A stretch of DNA of 64,000 nucleotides from Syntrophales bacterium (GCA_023229765.1 JALNYO010000001.1:186001-250000); one strand, 5' to 3'. Numbered from the stretch's first letter, positions 13,525-22,734 are shown. The notes: a model not told the origin generated them from the sequence alone. Translations and numbers: made by a program.

Positions 13525-14358
13525 ATGGGGAATGATTTCTGGAAGAGATTCCGTAAAAACAGGATGGCCATGGCGGGGGGGCTCATAGTTGTCTTTTTGT
13601 TTATAGTGTCCCTACTGGCGCCGTGGATCGCCACCTGCGATCCGAATGCGATCGACCTGAGAGATGTGCTGGCGCCGCCTTCAATCGGTCACCCCTTCGG
13701 CACCGATCAGCTCGGCAGGGACGTTTTTTCCCGGATGATCCATGGGGCGGGGATTTCTCTGAAGGTCGGCTTTGTGGCGACGGGGATCGCCATCCTCATC
13801 GGGACAATTCTCGGGGCGCTTGCCGGATATTACGGCCGCTGGGTTGATGCCGTTATCATGCGGTTTGTTGATATCATGCTCTGCTTTCCGACTTTTTTTC
13901 TGATTCTGGCCGTGATCGCCTTTCTGGAGCCGTCGATCTGGAACATCATGATCGTCATCGGACTGACCGGCTGGATGGGGGTAACCAGGCTCGTTCGAGC
14001 CGATTTCATCTCGCTGAAAGAACGGGATTTTGTGCAGGCTGCCCGGGTTATAGGCGCGGGCGATCTGCGGATTATTTTCCTGCACATCCTGCCGAACGCG
14101 ATGGCCTCGGTGATCGTGACGGCGACCTTGGGGATAGCGGGGGCGATTCTCACCGAATCGGCGCTGAGCTTTCTGGGAATCGGGGTGCAGCCGCCGACCC
14201 CGAGCTGGGGAAACATTCTGACCGCAGGGAAGGACAATATCGACATCGCCTGGTGGCTTTCCCTTTTTCCGGGGCTGGCGATTCTGATCACCGTTTTGGG
14301 TTACAATCTGCTGGGGGAAGGGATTCGCGACGAGCTTGATCCGCGCCTGCGAGGTTAA
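13525..14358 (+). CDS. Peptide/nickel-type ABC transporter permease (DppC-like)
   Basis: A 277-residue permease, partner of the preceding gene. The N-terminus F-W-K-R-F-R-K-N-R-M-A-M-A-G and the first membrane helix are typical of DppC/OppC, followed by G-H-P-F-G-T-D-Q-L-G-R-D-V-F-S-R-M, the family's periplasmic signature. The EAA loop A-A-R-V-I-G-A-G-D-L-R-I-I-F-L-H-I-L-P-N is intact. It ends G-I-R-D-E-L-D-P-R-L-R-G, the usual C-terminus. The downstream membrane protein gene follows within 26 bp but belongs to a different family. Confidence 0.9.
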   Translation: MGNDFWKRFRKNRMAMAGGLIVVFLFIVSLLAPWIATCDPNAIDLRDVLAPPSIGHPFGTDQLGRDVFSRMIHGAGISLKVGFVATGIAILIGTILGALAGYYGRWVDAVIMRFVDIMLCFPTFFLILAVIAFLEPSIWNIMIVIGLTGWMGVTRLVRADFISLKERDFVQAARVIGAGDLRIIFLHILPNAMASVIVTATLGIAGAILTESALSFLGIGVQPPTPSWGNILTAGKDNIDIAWWLSLFPGLAILITVLGYNLLGEGIRDELDPRLRG

Positions 14359-14383
14359 TGATAAGGATCTTTACGGGGTAGAT

Positions 14384-15691
14384 ATGGGGGAATGGCTTCT
14401 GGTTTTGCCGGCATGGCTGAAGGTGGGCGTATCATTTTTGGGGATATTGCTGTTAAACAGGTTCGGCTTTGCGCTCGGGTTTAGCATTTTGTTGTCTTCG
14501 ATAGTTCTTTCCCTCTGGTCAGGCGCGGGGATGGCCGGTCTTTATTTCCAGTTGGACAACTTTGTCCTGCCAGGGAATTACCTGCTGCCTGTGGTTATCG
14601 TCCTTTTGCTCTTGCTGGTTGAAGTTCTCGGAAAGACCGGCCGCATGGAACGGACGATGAGCGCCCTGCAGGCGATGTTTAAAAACAGAAAAACGCTTTT
14701 GGCCGGGCTGCCCGCCCTGATCGGCATGCTGCCGATGCCCGGCGGCGCCCTTTTTTCCGCCCCTCTCGTGGCGGCAGTGGATGACAACAGTGAACTTGCG
14801 GCTCCGGAAAAAGCTGCCATTAATTACTGGTTTCGCCATATCTGGGAATACTGGTGGCCGATGTATCCTGGCACTATTCTGGCGGTGAAATTCTCGGGAC
14901 TTTCTTTCACGAAATACATGCTGCTGCAGTTTCCCTTTACGATAGTTACGCTGGTGGGGGGATATTTTTTCCTTCTCCGGAAACTGCCCGCAAAAGAGTC
15001 AGTTGTTAAATCATCGTTGCACAGCAAAAAGGAAGATATCTTTTCCGCCCTTGGCCCAATTTCCCTGCTGGTTCTGACGACAATTCTGGGATCGTCCGTT
15101 CTTTCCGCCAACGGGGTTTCAAAAACAGTTGCGTCCCTGCTGGCGATGCTTGCCGGGATTATTCTGGCAATAACCGCCTCCCTGAGAGGCAACAGCCTCG
15201 CATTTCGGCAATCAATCGGCATCTTCAAACGGCGCAATTTGTGGCTGATGGTGCTTTTGATAATAAGTGTGCAGGTTTTTTCCATTGTTTTGAGATGTCC
15301 GCTGGATCAAGCCGGCAGCAGCATCGTTGCCGGCATGCGTGACGAGTTTGTCCGGGCGGGCATTCCCGTTTTTTTAATTATTATTATGGTGCCGTTCATT
15401 TCCGGATTGGTCACCGGGGTCGCCTTTGGCTTTGTGGGGGCGAGTTTTCCCATCGTTTTTGCCATTATCGGCGCCGCACCCGCCCCGGGAGTAGTTGCCT
15501 CAGCCATTGTGCTGGCTTATTCCAGCGGTTATATCGGGATGATGCTTTCTCCGCTGCATGTCTGTTTTGCCGTTACCTGCGAATACTTCGGCACCCGGAT
15601 GTCGGGCGTTTACCGTTACCTGGCGGGGCCATCCCTGCTGATTTTCCTGACCGGACTTATTCTTGCAGGGCTTTATCTTACTTTTCTGTGA
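14384..15691 (+). CDS. DUF401 family integral membrane protein
   Basis: A 435-residue protein with about ten or more membrane segments and little soluble sequence. It matches the DUF401 family pattern, including G-M-L-P-M-P-G-G-A-L-F-S-A-P-L (about residues 110-125), W-F-R-H-I-W-E-Y-W-W-P-M-Y-P-G and the C-terminal G-Y-I-G-M-M-L-S-P-L-H-V-C. These conserved polar motifs inside helices suggest a transporter of the ion-transporter superfamily, but no substrate is established. The ATG at 14,384 follows GGGGT; the frame is open from a TTG inside dppC. It may be co-transcribed with the permeases. Confidence 0.85.
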   Translation: MGEWLLVLPAWLKVGVSFLGILLLNRFGFALGFSILLSSIVLSLWSGAGMAGLYFQLDNFVLPGNYLLPVVIVLLLLLVEVLGKTGRMERTMSALQAMFKNRKTLLAGLPALIGMLPMPGGALFSAPLVAAVDDNSELAAPEKAAINYWFRHIWEYWWPMYPGTILAVKFSGLSFTKYMLLQFPFTIVTLVGGYFFLLRKLPAKESVVKSSLHSKKEDIFSALGPISLLVLTTILGSSVLSANGVSKTVASLLAMLAGIILAITASLRGNSLAFRQSIGIFKRRNLWLMVLLIISVQVFSIVLRCPLDQAGSSIVAGMRDEFVRAGIPVFLIIIMVPFISGLVTGVAFGFVGASFPIVFAIIGAAPAPGVVASAIVLAYSSGYIGMMLSPLHVCFAVTCEYFGTRMSGVYRYLAGPSLLIFLTGLILAGLYLTFL

Positions 15692-15748
15692 TATTCCGGG
15701 GACATAATACCATTGACATAGCCCTTCTAAACTGCTAAACTTTCCAGC

Positions 15749-16000
15749 ATGGTTCGCATTTCGAGAATTATAACTGTCGGTTATCCTCACCATATCACCC
15801 AACGCGGCGTCCGTTCTATGGATATTTTCCAAAGTGGTGCGGACCGGCATATCTATTTGCAGTATGTTAAAGAATAGACAGAGCGTTACGGTGTAGAAAT
15901 TCTCTCCTGGTGCCTCATGACTGGGCGTACTCTTAAGCGAGGGAAACCGGGGAGGCCCGCGAAAAGCAGCTTGGAAATAGGCATTATGTCCCCCGAATAA
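15749..16000 (+). pseudogene. RAYT-type (REP-associated tyrosine) transposase remnant
   Basis: The frame begins M-V-R-I-S-R-I-I-T-V-G-Y-P-H-H-I-T-Q-R-G, the Y1/TnpA_REP N-terminus with the H-x-x-x-R-G type motif. It is stopped by TAG at 15,875-15,877, continues T-E-R-Y-G-V-E-I-L-S-W-C-L-M, then jumps to G-R-T-L-K-R-G-K-P-G-R-P, which is the C-terminal part of such enzymes. The central domain with the catalytic tyrosine is missing. Inverted ends CGGGGACATAATACC (15,697-15,711) and GGCATTATGTCCCCCG (15,980-15,995) flank it, as expected for a REP-type element. It is inactive. Confidence 0.85.
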
Positions 16001-16019
16001 AAAAGGTGAAAAAGGCTTC

Positions 16020-16340
16020 ATGGTAACCTCGGAGCAGAATGAACTCGGCCTGCAGGCGGAAACCCGGCATCTGAAGGAGATGGTTGGTGCGCTGCGCGAA
16101 CAGATGGAGAAGATCCGGATCGATGAGCAGGAGCGGCTTCAACGCGCCTTGGCGGCGGCCAACGAGGAAATCGGTCAGCTCAAGAGCATGATCTGCGCCC
16201 TGCGGGACGAATTGGAGCGCCGGAAGATCGAATCCGAAGAGCGATGTTCAGCCATTGAACAGGCCGCCCGCGACGAGACTAAGCAGCTTCAGGGGATGAT
16301 CAGGACGCTTCGGGAGAAATTGGAGACGAAGAAACCATAG
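16020..16340 (+). CDS. Coiled-coil protein with 36-residue repeat
   Basis: A 106-residue, almost entirely helical charged protein. Three similar blocks are visible: L-K-E-M-V-G-A-L-R-E-Q-M-E, L-K-S-M-I-C-A-L-R-D-E-L-E and L-Q-G-M-I-R-T-L-R-E-K-L-E, spaced about 40 residues apart, so it arose by internal duplication. No membrane segment. The adenylate cyclase gene follows 30 bp later on the same strand, and both are GC-rich, suggesting a two-gene unit in which this protein may oligomerise or partner with the cyclase. Its promoter region is taken up by the dead transposase. Confidence 0.6.
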   Translation: MVTSEQNELGLQAETRHLKEMVGALREQMEKIRIDEQERLQRALAAANEEIGQLKSMICALRDELERRKIESEERCSAIEQAARDETKQLQGMIRTLREKLETKKP

Positions 16341-16370
16341 GGGCGCTATCCCCCTATTGCGTGGAGGGCC

Positions 16371-18653
16371 ATGAAAATAGATAACCCCCAGAAAAAACAG
16401 GCCCCGGGGCCGGAGCAGCGCCGGAAGAGCGGCGAAGCGGAGCTTCTGCTCGACATCTCCAAGACGATCGCCGCGTTTGAGACGCTGGATGAGATCCTGA
16501 CTTCGCTGGTTGAGATTACAACCCGGGAGCTCAAGGCCGACCGGGGCACCATCTTTCTCAACGACAGCGAAACGGGCGAACTTTACTCCCGCGTCGCCCA
16601 GGGCAATTTCCAGCGCGAGATCCGCATCCTGAACGACACCGGCGTCGCCGGTCACGTCTTTACCAGCGGAGAAGGGGTCATCGTGCACGATGCCCACGGG
16701 GACCCACACTTCAATCGCTCCATCGATGAACAGACCGGCTATGCAACAAAAATGATCCTCTGCGTCCCGATCCGGACGATCAAGGGGGAGATCATAGGCG
16801 TTGCCCAGGCCCTGAACAAGAAGAAAGGCCTTTTCACGAAGGCCGATCAGAAACTGCTGGAAGCGATGACCACGCAGGCCGCCATCGCGCTGCAGAGTAC
16901 CCAGTTTGTCGAACGGATGAAACAATTCCGCCGGAAGGAGATGGAGTTTTTCAACGTCGTCTCCGAGGTGACCGCCGAGATCGATCTGGGCGCCCTTTTG
17001 CAGAAGGTGATGTCCGAGGCTACGCGGATGCTGAACGCCGAGCGGGCCACCCTCTTCCTCAACGACGAGAAGACGAACGAACTTTTCTCCAAGGTTGGGC
17101 TGGGACTGGCGGCGACGGAGATCCGTCTGCCGAACCACCTCGGGATTGCGGGGACCGTCTTCACCTCGCGGGAGACGGTTAACATCCCGTACGCCTACGC
17201 CGACCTGCGCTTCAACCCCGCCTTCGATAAAAAAACAGGATTCTTCACCCGCTCCATCCTCTGCGTTCCGGTCATCAACAAGGACGGGAAGATCATCGGG
17301 GTTACCCAGGTGCTGAACAAGCGGAGTGGCCCCTTCACCACGGAGGACGAATCGCGGTTGAAGGCTTTCACCGCGCAGGTCTCGATTTCGCTCGAGAACG
17401 CCAAGCTCTTCGACGACGTCCAGAACATGAAAAACTACAGCGATAGCATGCTGGAGAGCATGTCCAACGGCGTGATCACACTCAATGAAGACGGGAAGAT
17501 CGTCACCTGCAACGCCGCCGGCCTCCGGATACTCCAGATGACATCCGAGGCGATCCTGAAGCGGAAGGCCACCGATTTCTTCACCGGCGCCAATGGCTGG
17601 ATCATCGAAAAGATCCGGCATGTCGAGGAAAACGGGAAGCCGGACGTCATCATGGACGCGGAGGCGGAATTTGCGGGAACCCGGATCTCCGTCAACCTGA
17701 CGCTGCTGCCTCTGGTCAACACCGAAAAGAAGAAGCTGGGTTCGATGATCATCATCGACGACATCACCAATGAAAAGCGGATGAAATCGACCATGTCCCG
17801 CTACATGGATCCGGGGCTGACCGATCAGATACTCGAGGGCGGCGAGGAAATCCTGGGCGGCAAGAGCACCCTGGCGACGGTTCTCTTCTCCGACATCCGG
17901 GGTTTCACGACGCTGACCGAGGAGTTGGGGGCGCAGGGGACGGTCTCGCTGCTGAACGAATACTTCACGATCATGGTGGACTGCATCCAGAAAGAGGGAG
18001 GGATGCTGGATAAGTTCATCGGGGACGCGATCATGGCCGCCTTCGGTGTTCCGATCCCGCATGAAGATGATGAAGACCGGGCCGTACGGGCGGCAATCAG
18101 CATGATCCGCGCGCTGCACATCTGGAACCGCCAGCGCGCGGTCGAGGGGAAAAAGCCGGTCGGGATGGGCATCGGCCTCAACACGGATACGATCGTTTCG
18201 GGTAACATCGGCTCGCCGAAACGGATGGACTACACACTGATCGGCGATGGCGTGAACCTCGCCTCCCGCCTGGAGAGTCTCTGCAAAACGTACCGTGCGA
18301 GCATCCTGATCAGCGAAAACGCCGTCCGGCGTCTGAAGGGGACCTACCGGATCCGCGAAGTGGATCGTGTGCAGGTCAAGGGAAAGACCAACAGCGTCGG
18401 AGTCTTCGAGGTACTCGACTACCATACCGAAGAGACCAGCCCCCACCTGATGGAGGTGGTCAACCACTTCCGGGACGGCCTGGCCCTCTACCGCCGGAGG
18501 GAGTGGGACAACGCTATTTCCAGATTCAACGATGCCCTCCGCCTGAATCCGGATGAGAATCTTTGCGGGATGTATATCGACCGCTGCATCCATTTCAGGG
18601 AGGAGCCGCCGGGCGACGACTGGGACGGCGGCTGGATCATGAAAACAAAATAG
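16371..18653 (+). CDS. GAF-GAF-PAS class III adenylate/guanylate cyclase
   Basis: A 760-residue soluble signalling enzyme that makes a cyclic nucleotide from ATP (or GTP). Two GAF domains (about 35-190 and 210-365, each ending in F-T-x-x-D-x-x-L-x-A-x-T-x-Q), a PAS domain (about 375-470), then the catalytic domain from about residue 500. Metal-binding aspartates are visible in V-L-F-S-D-I-R-G-F-T and F-I-G-D-A-I-M-A-A-F-G. M-L-D-K-F-I-G-D supplies the substrate lysine and Y-T-L-I-G-D-G-V-N-L-A-S-R-L the Asn/Arg pair. The lysine and threonine favour ATP. A TPR-like tail (F-R-D-G-L-A-L-Y-R-R-R-E-W) ends the protein. GC content is visibly above its neighbours. Confidence 0.9.
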   Translation: MKIDNPQKKQAPGPEQRRKSGEAELLLDISKTIAAFETLDEILTSLVEITTRELKADRGTIFLNDSETGELYSRVAQGNFQREIRILNDTGVAGHVFTSGEGVIVHDAHGDPHFNRSIDEQTGYATKMILCVPIRTIKGEIIGVAQALNKKKGLFTKADQKLLEAMTTQAAIALQSTQFVERMKQFRRKEMEFFNVVSEVTAEIDLGALLQKVMSEATRMLNAERATLFLNDEKTNELFSKVGLGLAATEIRLPNHLGIAGTVFTSRETVNIPYAYADLRFNPAFDKKTGFFTRSILCVPVINKDGKIIGVTQVLNKRSGPFTTEDESRLKAFTAQVSISLENAKLFDDVQNMKNYSDSMLESMSNGVITLNEDGKIVTCNAAGLRILQMTSEAILKRKATDFFTGANGWIIEKIRHVEENGKPDVIMDAEAEFAGTRISVNLTLLPLVNTEKKKLGSMIIIDDITNEKRMKSTMSRYMDPGLTDQILEGGEEILGGKSTLATVLFSDIRGFTTLTEELGAQGTVSLLNEYFTIMVDCIQKEGGMLDKFIGDAIMAAFGVPIPHEDDEDRAVRAAISMIRALHIWNRQRAVEGKKPVGMGIGLNTDTIVSGNIGSPKRMDYTLIGDGVNLASRLESLCKTYRASILISENAVRRLKGTYRIREVDRVQVKGKTNSVGVFEVLDYHTEETSPHLMEVVNHFRDGLALYRRREWDNAISRFNDALRLNPDENLCGMYIDRCIHFREEPPGDDWDGGWIMKTK

Positions 18654-18666
18654 TGGGGTCAGGTTT

Positions 18667-20028
18667 TTAGTTGCTGTTTTCTTTTTGTTCGATAACAGGA
18701 GTGGCGACGGAGTCCTCTGGCGGTTCCTCGCGGCGGGAGATTCTCACCTTCAGGATGGCCGTTTCGGTGACCTCTTCGCAGGTCAGGATATAATCCCGCC
18801 ATTCGACCTGCTCGCCTTTCTGGGGGAATCTGCCGAAGCGATCCAGGATCAGCCCGGCCAGCGTATCGAAGGGCAGACCCTCTTCAACGGCGATGCCTAG
18901 ATTTTCCTCCATCTCGTTTACCGGAAGCAGCGCATCCACCATCATGCTGCCGTCGGGCAGCTTCTGGACGCGCCGCGTTTCGCCGACGTCATGTTCGTCC
19001 TCTATTTCCCCGACGAGTTCCTCGAGCAGATCCTCCGTTGTCACCAGACCGCTCATGATTCCGTATTCATCAACCACCAGCGCCATCTGGATGCGTTTTT
19101 TCTGCATCTCCCGCAGCAGGCTGCTCACCTTTTTCCCTTCCGGGACGAAAAGCGGGGTCCGCATTATTTTTGCGAGGTCAATTTCCTTGCCGGAGCAGAG
19201 GTTGCCAATAAGGATGTCTTTCGTGTGGACAAACCCGATCACATGGTCCATGTCGTCCTTGAAAACAGGGTAACGGGAGTACATGTTTTCGTGGACAACG
19301 CGGACAATCTCATCGCTGGGGAGCTCCCGGTCGATGGCGACGATACGCGTTCGCGGCACCATGACCTCTCTTACAGTGGTGTGGGAAAATTCGAAGACGT
19401 TTTCTATGTAGGTATGTTCCGTTTCGGTAAGGGCGCCGGTTTCACTCCCCTCGGACAGCACCTGCTGCACTTCCTCGCGGGTTACAAAGGCCTGTCCGTC
19501 TTTAGGCTTGATTCTCAAAAGCCGGAGGGCGGTCCGGTTGGAAAAGGTCAGGAAACGGACAATTATATTCGCCGCAAGCGAGATGAAATGAATCGGCCGG
19601 ACGACGTTCAGGGCAATCTTTTCGGAATACTGCAAACCGATTGTCTTGGGCGCCAATTCACCGAACACCAGAAAAAGATAGGAAATTAAAACCACAACTA
19701 TTGCGATCGAGAGAGGTTCTGCGGCATTGCTGATAAAAGGGACCGGCACGGATTGAAGCAGAGGCCGCAGATACTGGATTGCCGCCGAACCTCCCAGCGC
19801 AGAGGCGAGTGAACCGACGACGGTAACGCCGATCTGGATGGTGGCAAGAAAGCTGTGCGGCTCCTTCTGCACCTGCTCTACGAGTTTGGCGTTCTTGTTC
19901 CCAGTGGCGGCGATGCTGGAGATTTTACTCCTTCTGCTGGAAAGTACCGCCAGCTCCGCGGCGGCAAAAAAGCCGTTGATTATGATCAGGATAAAAATGA
20001 CTGCAAGCTCGCTTAAAACTGGTTCCAA
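18667..20028 (-). CDS. CNNM/HlyC-CorC family membrane transporter
   Basis: About 453 residues. N-terminal DUF21 domain with four membrane segments (N-G-F-F-A-A-A-E-L-A-V-L-S-S-R-R-S), a CBS pair (about 205-325, V-M-V-P-R-T-R-I-V-A-I-D and V-V-D-E-Y-G-I-M-S-G-L-V-T), and a C-terminal CorC/HlyC domain. Such proteins are linked to magnesium or cobalt efflux; older names say hemolysin. The likely start is TTG 20,028 (Met-Glu-Pro-Val), with GGGGAGAG upstream; an ATG at 20,082 adds 18 residues but lacks a binding site. It converges on the cyclase gene, with 13 bp between stop codons. Confidence 0.85.
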   Translation of the reverse strand: MEPVLSELAVIFILIIINGFFAAAELAVLSSRRSKISSIAATGNKNAKLVEQVQKEPHSFLATIQIGVTVVGSLASALGGSAAIQYLRPLLQSVPVPFISNAAEPLSIAIVVVLISYLFLVFGELAPKTIGLQYSEKIALNVVRPIHFISLAANIIVRFLTFSNRTALRLLRIKPKDGQAFVTREEVQQVLSEGSETGALTETEHTYIENVFEFSHTTVREVMVPRTRIVAIDRELPSDEIVRVVHENMYSRYPVFKDDMDHVIGFVHTKDILIGNLCSGKEIDLAKIMRTPLFVPEGKKVSSLLREMQKKRIQMALVVDEYGIMSGLVTTEDLLEELVGEIEDEHDVGETRRVQKLPDGSMMVDALLPVNEMEENLGIAVEEGLPFDTLAGLILDRFGRFPQKGEQVEWRDYILTCEEVTETAILKVRISRREEPPEDSVATPVIEQKENSN

Positions 20029-20176
20029 GGCTATGTCTCTCCCCACATGATCAAGACCGTATAAAGGCCAGGCTTTTTCCATGCTGCAATTAAAGTATTA
20101 ACGATTTTTCTCCACGATTAATATGCTTTCCTTTAACATGATTAGCATTTTCATCCTTCTTTGTGATGGCGTAACG

Positions 20177-20851
20177 TCATGACTTTTTCTTTCCGCGCAA
20201 CAGAAACAGAATTTTTTCATGATACCAGGAGCCAAGAATGGTAATAACTACTCCCACTGCGATTACTGTTGCCAGCGCGCCGGTATGGTTGCTTCTCGCG
20301 TAGCTGCCGCTTAATGAAAGCAGGATCGTGCCGGTAAGGCGGCCGGTTGCGCAGATAAGTATAAATGTCGATGCCTTAAGCCTGCTGAGGCCGATTATGT
20401 ACGACAGGATATCTTTCGGAAAACCGGGGATAAAAAAGAGGATGAAAATGACCGGTATTCCCTTATGTTCAATAAAATAGTCATATTTTTGGATCGTGGC
20501 GGGACTGATTATTTTCTCGACGAAGGGCTGACCCAACCATCGGGCCAGGAAAAAGGCAAGCAGGGAGCCGATCGACAGGCCGATGATCGAGTAGAGCGTC
20601 CCCAGGAAGGGTCCGTATAGATATCCCCCGATGAAACCGCTGAGCTCGCCGGGGATCGGGGCAATCAGAACCTGGAGAATCTGCAACCCGATGAAAATGG
20701 CTACCGAAAGCGGACCGAACGAGTTTATGAATCCCGTTACTCGCTCGCGGTCTTTGAAGAAATTATACAGATCGAAGTGAATAAAAAAGAAAATGCAAAG
20801 TAAAATAAATATGATCAGTAGAAAGATTTTTATTAGGATGCCCCTGCTCAT
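20177..20851 (-). CDS. TVP38/TMEM64 (VTT domain) membrane protein
   Basis: A 224-residue inner-membrane protein with about six hydrophobic segments. The VTT/SNARE-associated signature is visible: P-I-P-G-E-L-S-G-F-I-G-G-Y-L-Y-G, then F-F-L-A-R-W-L-G-Q-P-F-V and F-I-P-G-F-P-K-D-I-L-S-Y-I-I-G-L. DedA/TVP38 relatives are implicated in lipid scrambling and membrane homeostasis; the exact substrate here is unknown. The upstream 337-bp gap to the TauE-type gene holds only candidate promoter boxes. Confidence 0.85.
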   Translation of the reverse strand: MSRGILIKIFLLIIFILLCIFFFIHFDLYNFFKDRERVTGFINSFGPLSVAIFIGLQILQVLIAPIPGELSGFIGGYLYGPFLGTLYSIIGLSIGSLLAFFLARWLGQPFVEKIISPATIQKYDYFIEHKGIPVIFILFFIPGFPKDILSYIIGLSRLKASTFILICATGRLTGTILLSLSGSYARSNHTGALATVIAVGVVITILGSWYHEKILFLLRGKKKS

Positions 20852-21118
20852 GGCGCTTGGCTCGATCTATCCTGCAATTGCGTTTCCTGTCAAATGGAGG
20901 TCCTTAAAATTATTGACCTTAACGAAATCAAGAGAGTGCATTTATGACCGGAAAATAACAAAAGCAGCGCCGATTGTAAAGCCCGATGTTTATAATTAAG
21001 ATAACATCATTGTAATTAATAGTTTATACCTACATTGCGGTTGGCTGTCACTTAAATTCGAGTTGACGCAGCATCTTTTATATAGTAGCGCTCGGCGAGC
21101 CAAAAAAGGTGAATCCTC

Positions 21119-21148
21119 TTGATAAGTAGATTGTGCTGTAGTTATGAT
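21119..21148 (+). promoter_or_regulatory. Candidate promoter for the TauE-type exporter
   Basis: TTGATA (21,119-21,124) and TATGAT (21,143-21,148), spacer 18 bp, 40 bp before the gene. The rest of the 20,852-21,188 gap shows no gene or strong structure. Confidence 0.4.
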
Positions 21149-21188
21149 GGTCCGCTGAGGGGTTGATAAAGCTTAAGGGGGAGTTTTT

Positions 21189-21953
21189 ATGGCGGGTCTA
21201 TTGGTAGGGCTGGTGGCTGGGTTCATGGGCGGCCTCGTCGGTGTCGGCGGGGGGGTGGTCATGACTCCCCTGATGACGGAGATTCTAAAATTCAGGCAGC
21301 ATGAGGCCCATGGCACCAGTCTGGTTGCCGTTGTTTTTACGGCCCTTGCGGCTTCAATCATTTATTACCTGCATGGCTCGGTGAACATTCCCTTTGCGAT
21401 CCTGCTTGCCGGGTTGGCTCTTTTGACGGTTCGCCTCGGGGCGAGGTACTGCAATTTGCTCCCGGAATACAAATTGAAGAGGTATTACGGTGTGTTGCTG
21501 CTGTTTGTCGCGGTGCTGCTCTTTGCCAAGCCATATCTGCCCCACCTTGTCGATGACTCTTCACCGGTCTGGATTCGTTGGGGTTTGCTTGTGGTAATTG
21601 GTCTGCTGACGGGATTCATCTCGGGGATGATGGGAGTGGGGGGGGGAACCTTCATGGTGCCGATGATGGTTCTTTTCGTGGGCATCAGCCAGGTTACGGC
21701 CCAGGGGATATCGCTTCTTTCGATGATCCCGGCCTCCGCCCTCGGCGCCTGGACCCACTGGAAGATGGGAAATACGAGAACGGAAATCATTCCGGGACTC
21801 ATTGCCGGGGTGCTTGTCGGCGCATACATGGGCGGCAACTTTGCGCACCGTCTTCCGGAGGGGGCGCTCAGGGTGGTCTTTGCGCTGCTGCTCATCTATA
21901 CGGCTCTTCGGTATCTCCGGGCAAAAAAACCGGCGCCGGCGCAAGCCGAATAA
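21189..21953 (+). CDS. TauE/SafE family anion exporter
   Basis: A 254-residue membrane protein with the internal duplication typical of the family: G-L-V-A-G-F-M-G-G-L-V-G-V-G-G-G near the N-terminus and G-L-L-T-G-F-I-S-G-M-M-G-V-G-G-G in the middle. About seven to eight membrane helices. Family members move sulfite, sulfoacetate or related organic anions out of the cell; the substrate cannot be read from the sequence. GGGGGAG precedes the ATG. A strong terminator follows directly. Confidence 0.85.
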   Translation: MAGLLVGLVAGFMGGLVGVGGGVVMTPLMTEILKFRQHEAHGTSLVAVVFTALAASIIYYLHGSVNIPFAILLAGLALLTVRLGARYCNLLPEYKLKRYYGVLLLFVAVLLFAKPYLPHLVDDSSPVWIRWGLLVVIGLLTGFISGMMGVGGGTFMVPMMVLFVGISQVTAQGISLLSMIPASALGAWTHWKMGNTRTEIIPGLIAGVLVGAYMGGNFAHRLPEGALRVVFALLLIYTALRYLRAKKPAPAQAE

Positions 21954-21957
21954 AATA

Positions 21958-21985
21958 TTAAAGGGGGCAGGATTGCCCCCTTTAA
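21958..21985. terminator. Bidirectional intrinsic terminator
   Basis: TTAAAGGGGGCA-GGAT-TGCCCCCTTTAA is a perfect 12-bp stem with A/T flanks on both sides. It lies 5 bp after the exporter stop and could also serve the convergent atpB operon. Confidence 0.75.
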
Positions 21986-22066
21986 GTTATGTTTATCAAA
22001 AAACACCTTTTATTTATGTTAGCCTTTCGCAAGGCGCGAGGCGACAGGCAGCTCCCTTGCGCTTAA

Positions 22067-22732
22067 TCAGTGGGCCTCTTCCATCGCCCCGGCTATGTAC
22101 ATCATGGTCAGGATCATAAAGACCACTGTCTGGATGAAAGAGGTGAAGATCATCAACACAAAAACCGGCAGCGGCACCAGAAGTGGAGTAAGCATGAGAA
22201 TGACGGCAAGCACGATGTCTTCCCCCTTGATATTGCCAAAAAGCCGAATGGAAAGGGAGAGCGGACGGGCGATATGACTGATGATCTCTATCGGCATGAT
22301 CAGCGGCGTCAGCCACCAGATGGGGCCCATGAATTGTTTTATGTATTTTACGCCATGCACCCTGACCCCGACGATGTGGGTTATGGCGAATACCGAAAGC
22401 GCCATTGAGGCGTTCGTGTTGACGCTTGACGTTGGAGACTCAAAACCGGGGATCAGGCCGATGAGGTTGGAAACGAGGATGTAGATGCCGAGCGTTGCCA
22501 CAAGCGGGAAAAACCTGCGTCCTTGAGGACCCATCGTGTCGATCAGGAAGCCGTCAATCGTTTCGATGATCACCTCCATAAAATTCTGCAGTTTCCCGGG
22601 GATAATGGTCACACGGCGTGTGGCCAGCCAGGACAGGACGGCAAGCATAGCCATGATAAACCAGGTGTAGCAGACAATGACAAGGTGGTGTTCCTCAAGC
22701 CAGTGGTTCTCGAAAAACAGAAATGTTTCCAT
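22067..22732 (-). CDS. atpB: ATP synthase F0 subunit a
   Basis: A 221-residue membrane subunit that forms the ion half-channels facing the c ring. The key arginine is in L-S-I-R-L-F-G-N (helix 4), and the C-terminal I-Q-T-V-V-F-M-I-L-T-M-M-Y-I-A-G-A is the usual last helix. The ATG at 22,732 is preceded by GAGGAG and lies 2 bp after the stop of the subunit I gene. Last gene of the atpZ-atpI-atpB unit. The c-subunit gene, usually next, is not here but on the other strand at 28,197. Confidence 0.95.
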   Translation of the reverse strand: METFLFFENHWLEEHHLVIVCYTWFIMAMLAVLSWLATRRVTIIPGKLQNFMEVIIETIDGFLIDTMGPQGRRFFPLVATLGIYILVSNLIGLIPGFESPTSSVNTNASMALSVFAITHIVGVRVHGVKYIKQFMGPIWWLTPLIMPIEIISHIARPLSLSIRLFGNIKGEDIVLAVILMLTPLLVPLPVFVLMIFTSFIQTVVFMILTMMYIAGAMEEAH

Positions 22733-22734
22733 CT

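Noticed and set aside
16248..18593. A 781-codon minus-strand frame opposite the cyclase gene
   Set aside because: It is a mirror artefact of the GC-rich coding strand; the plus-strand product has complete GAF, PAS and cyclase domains.
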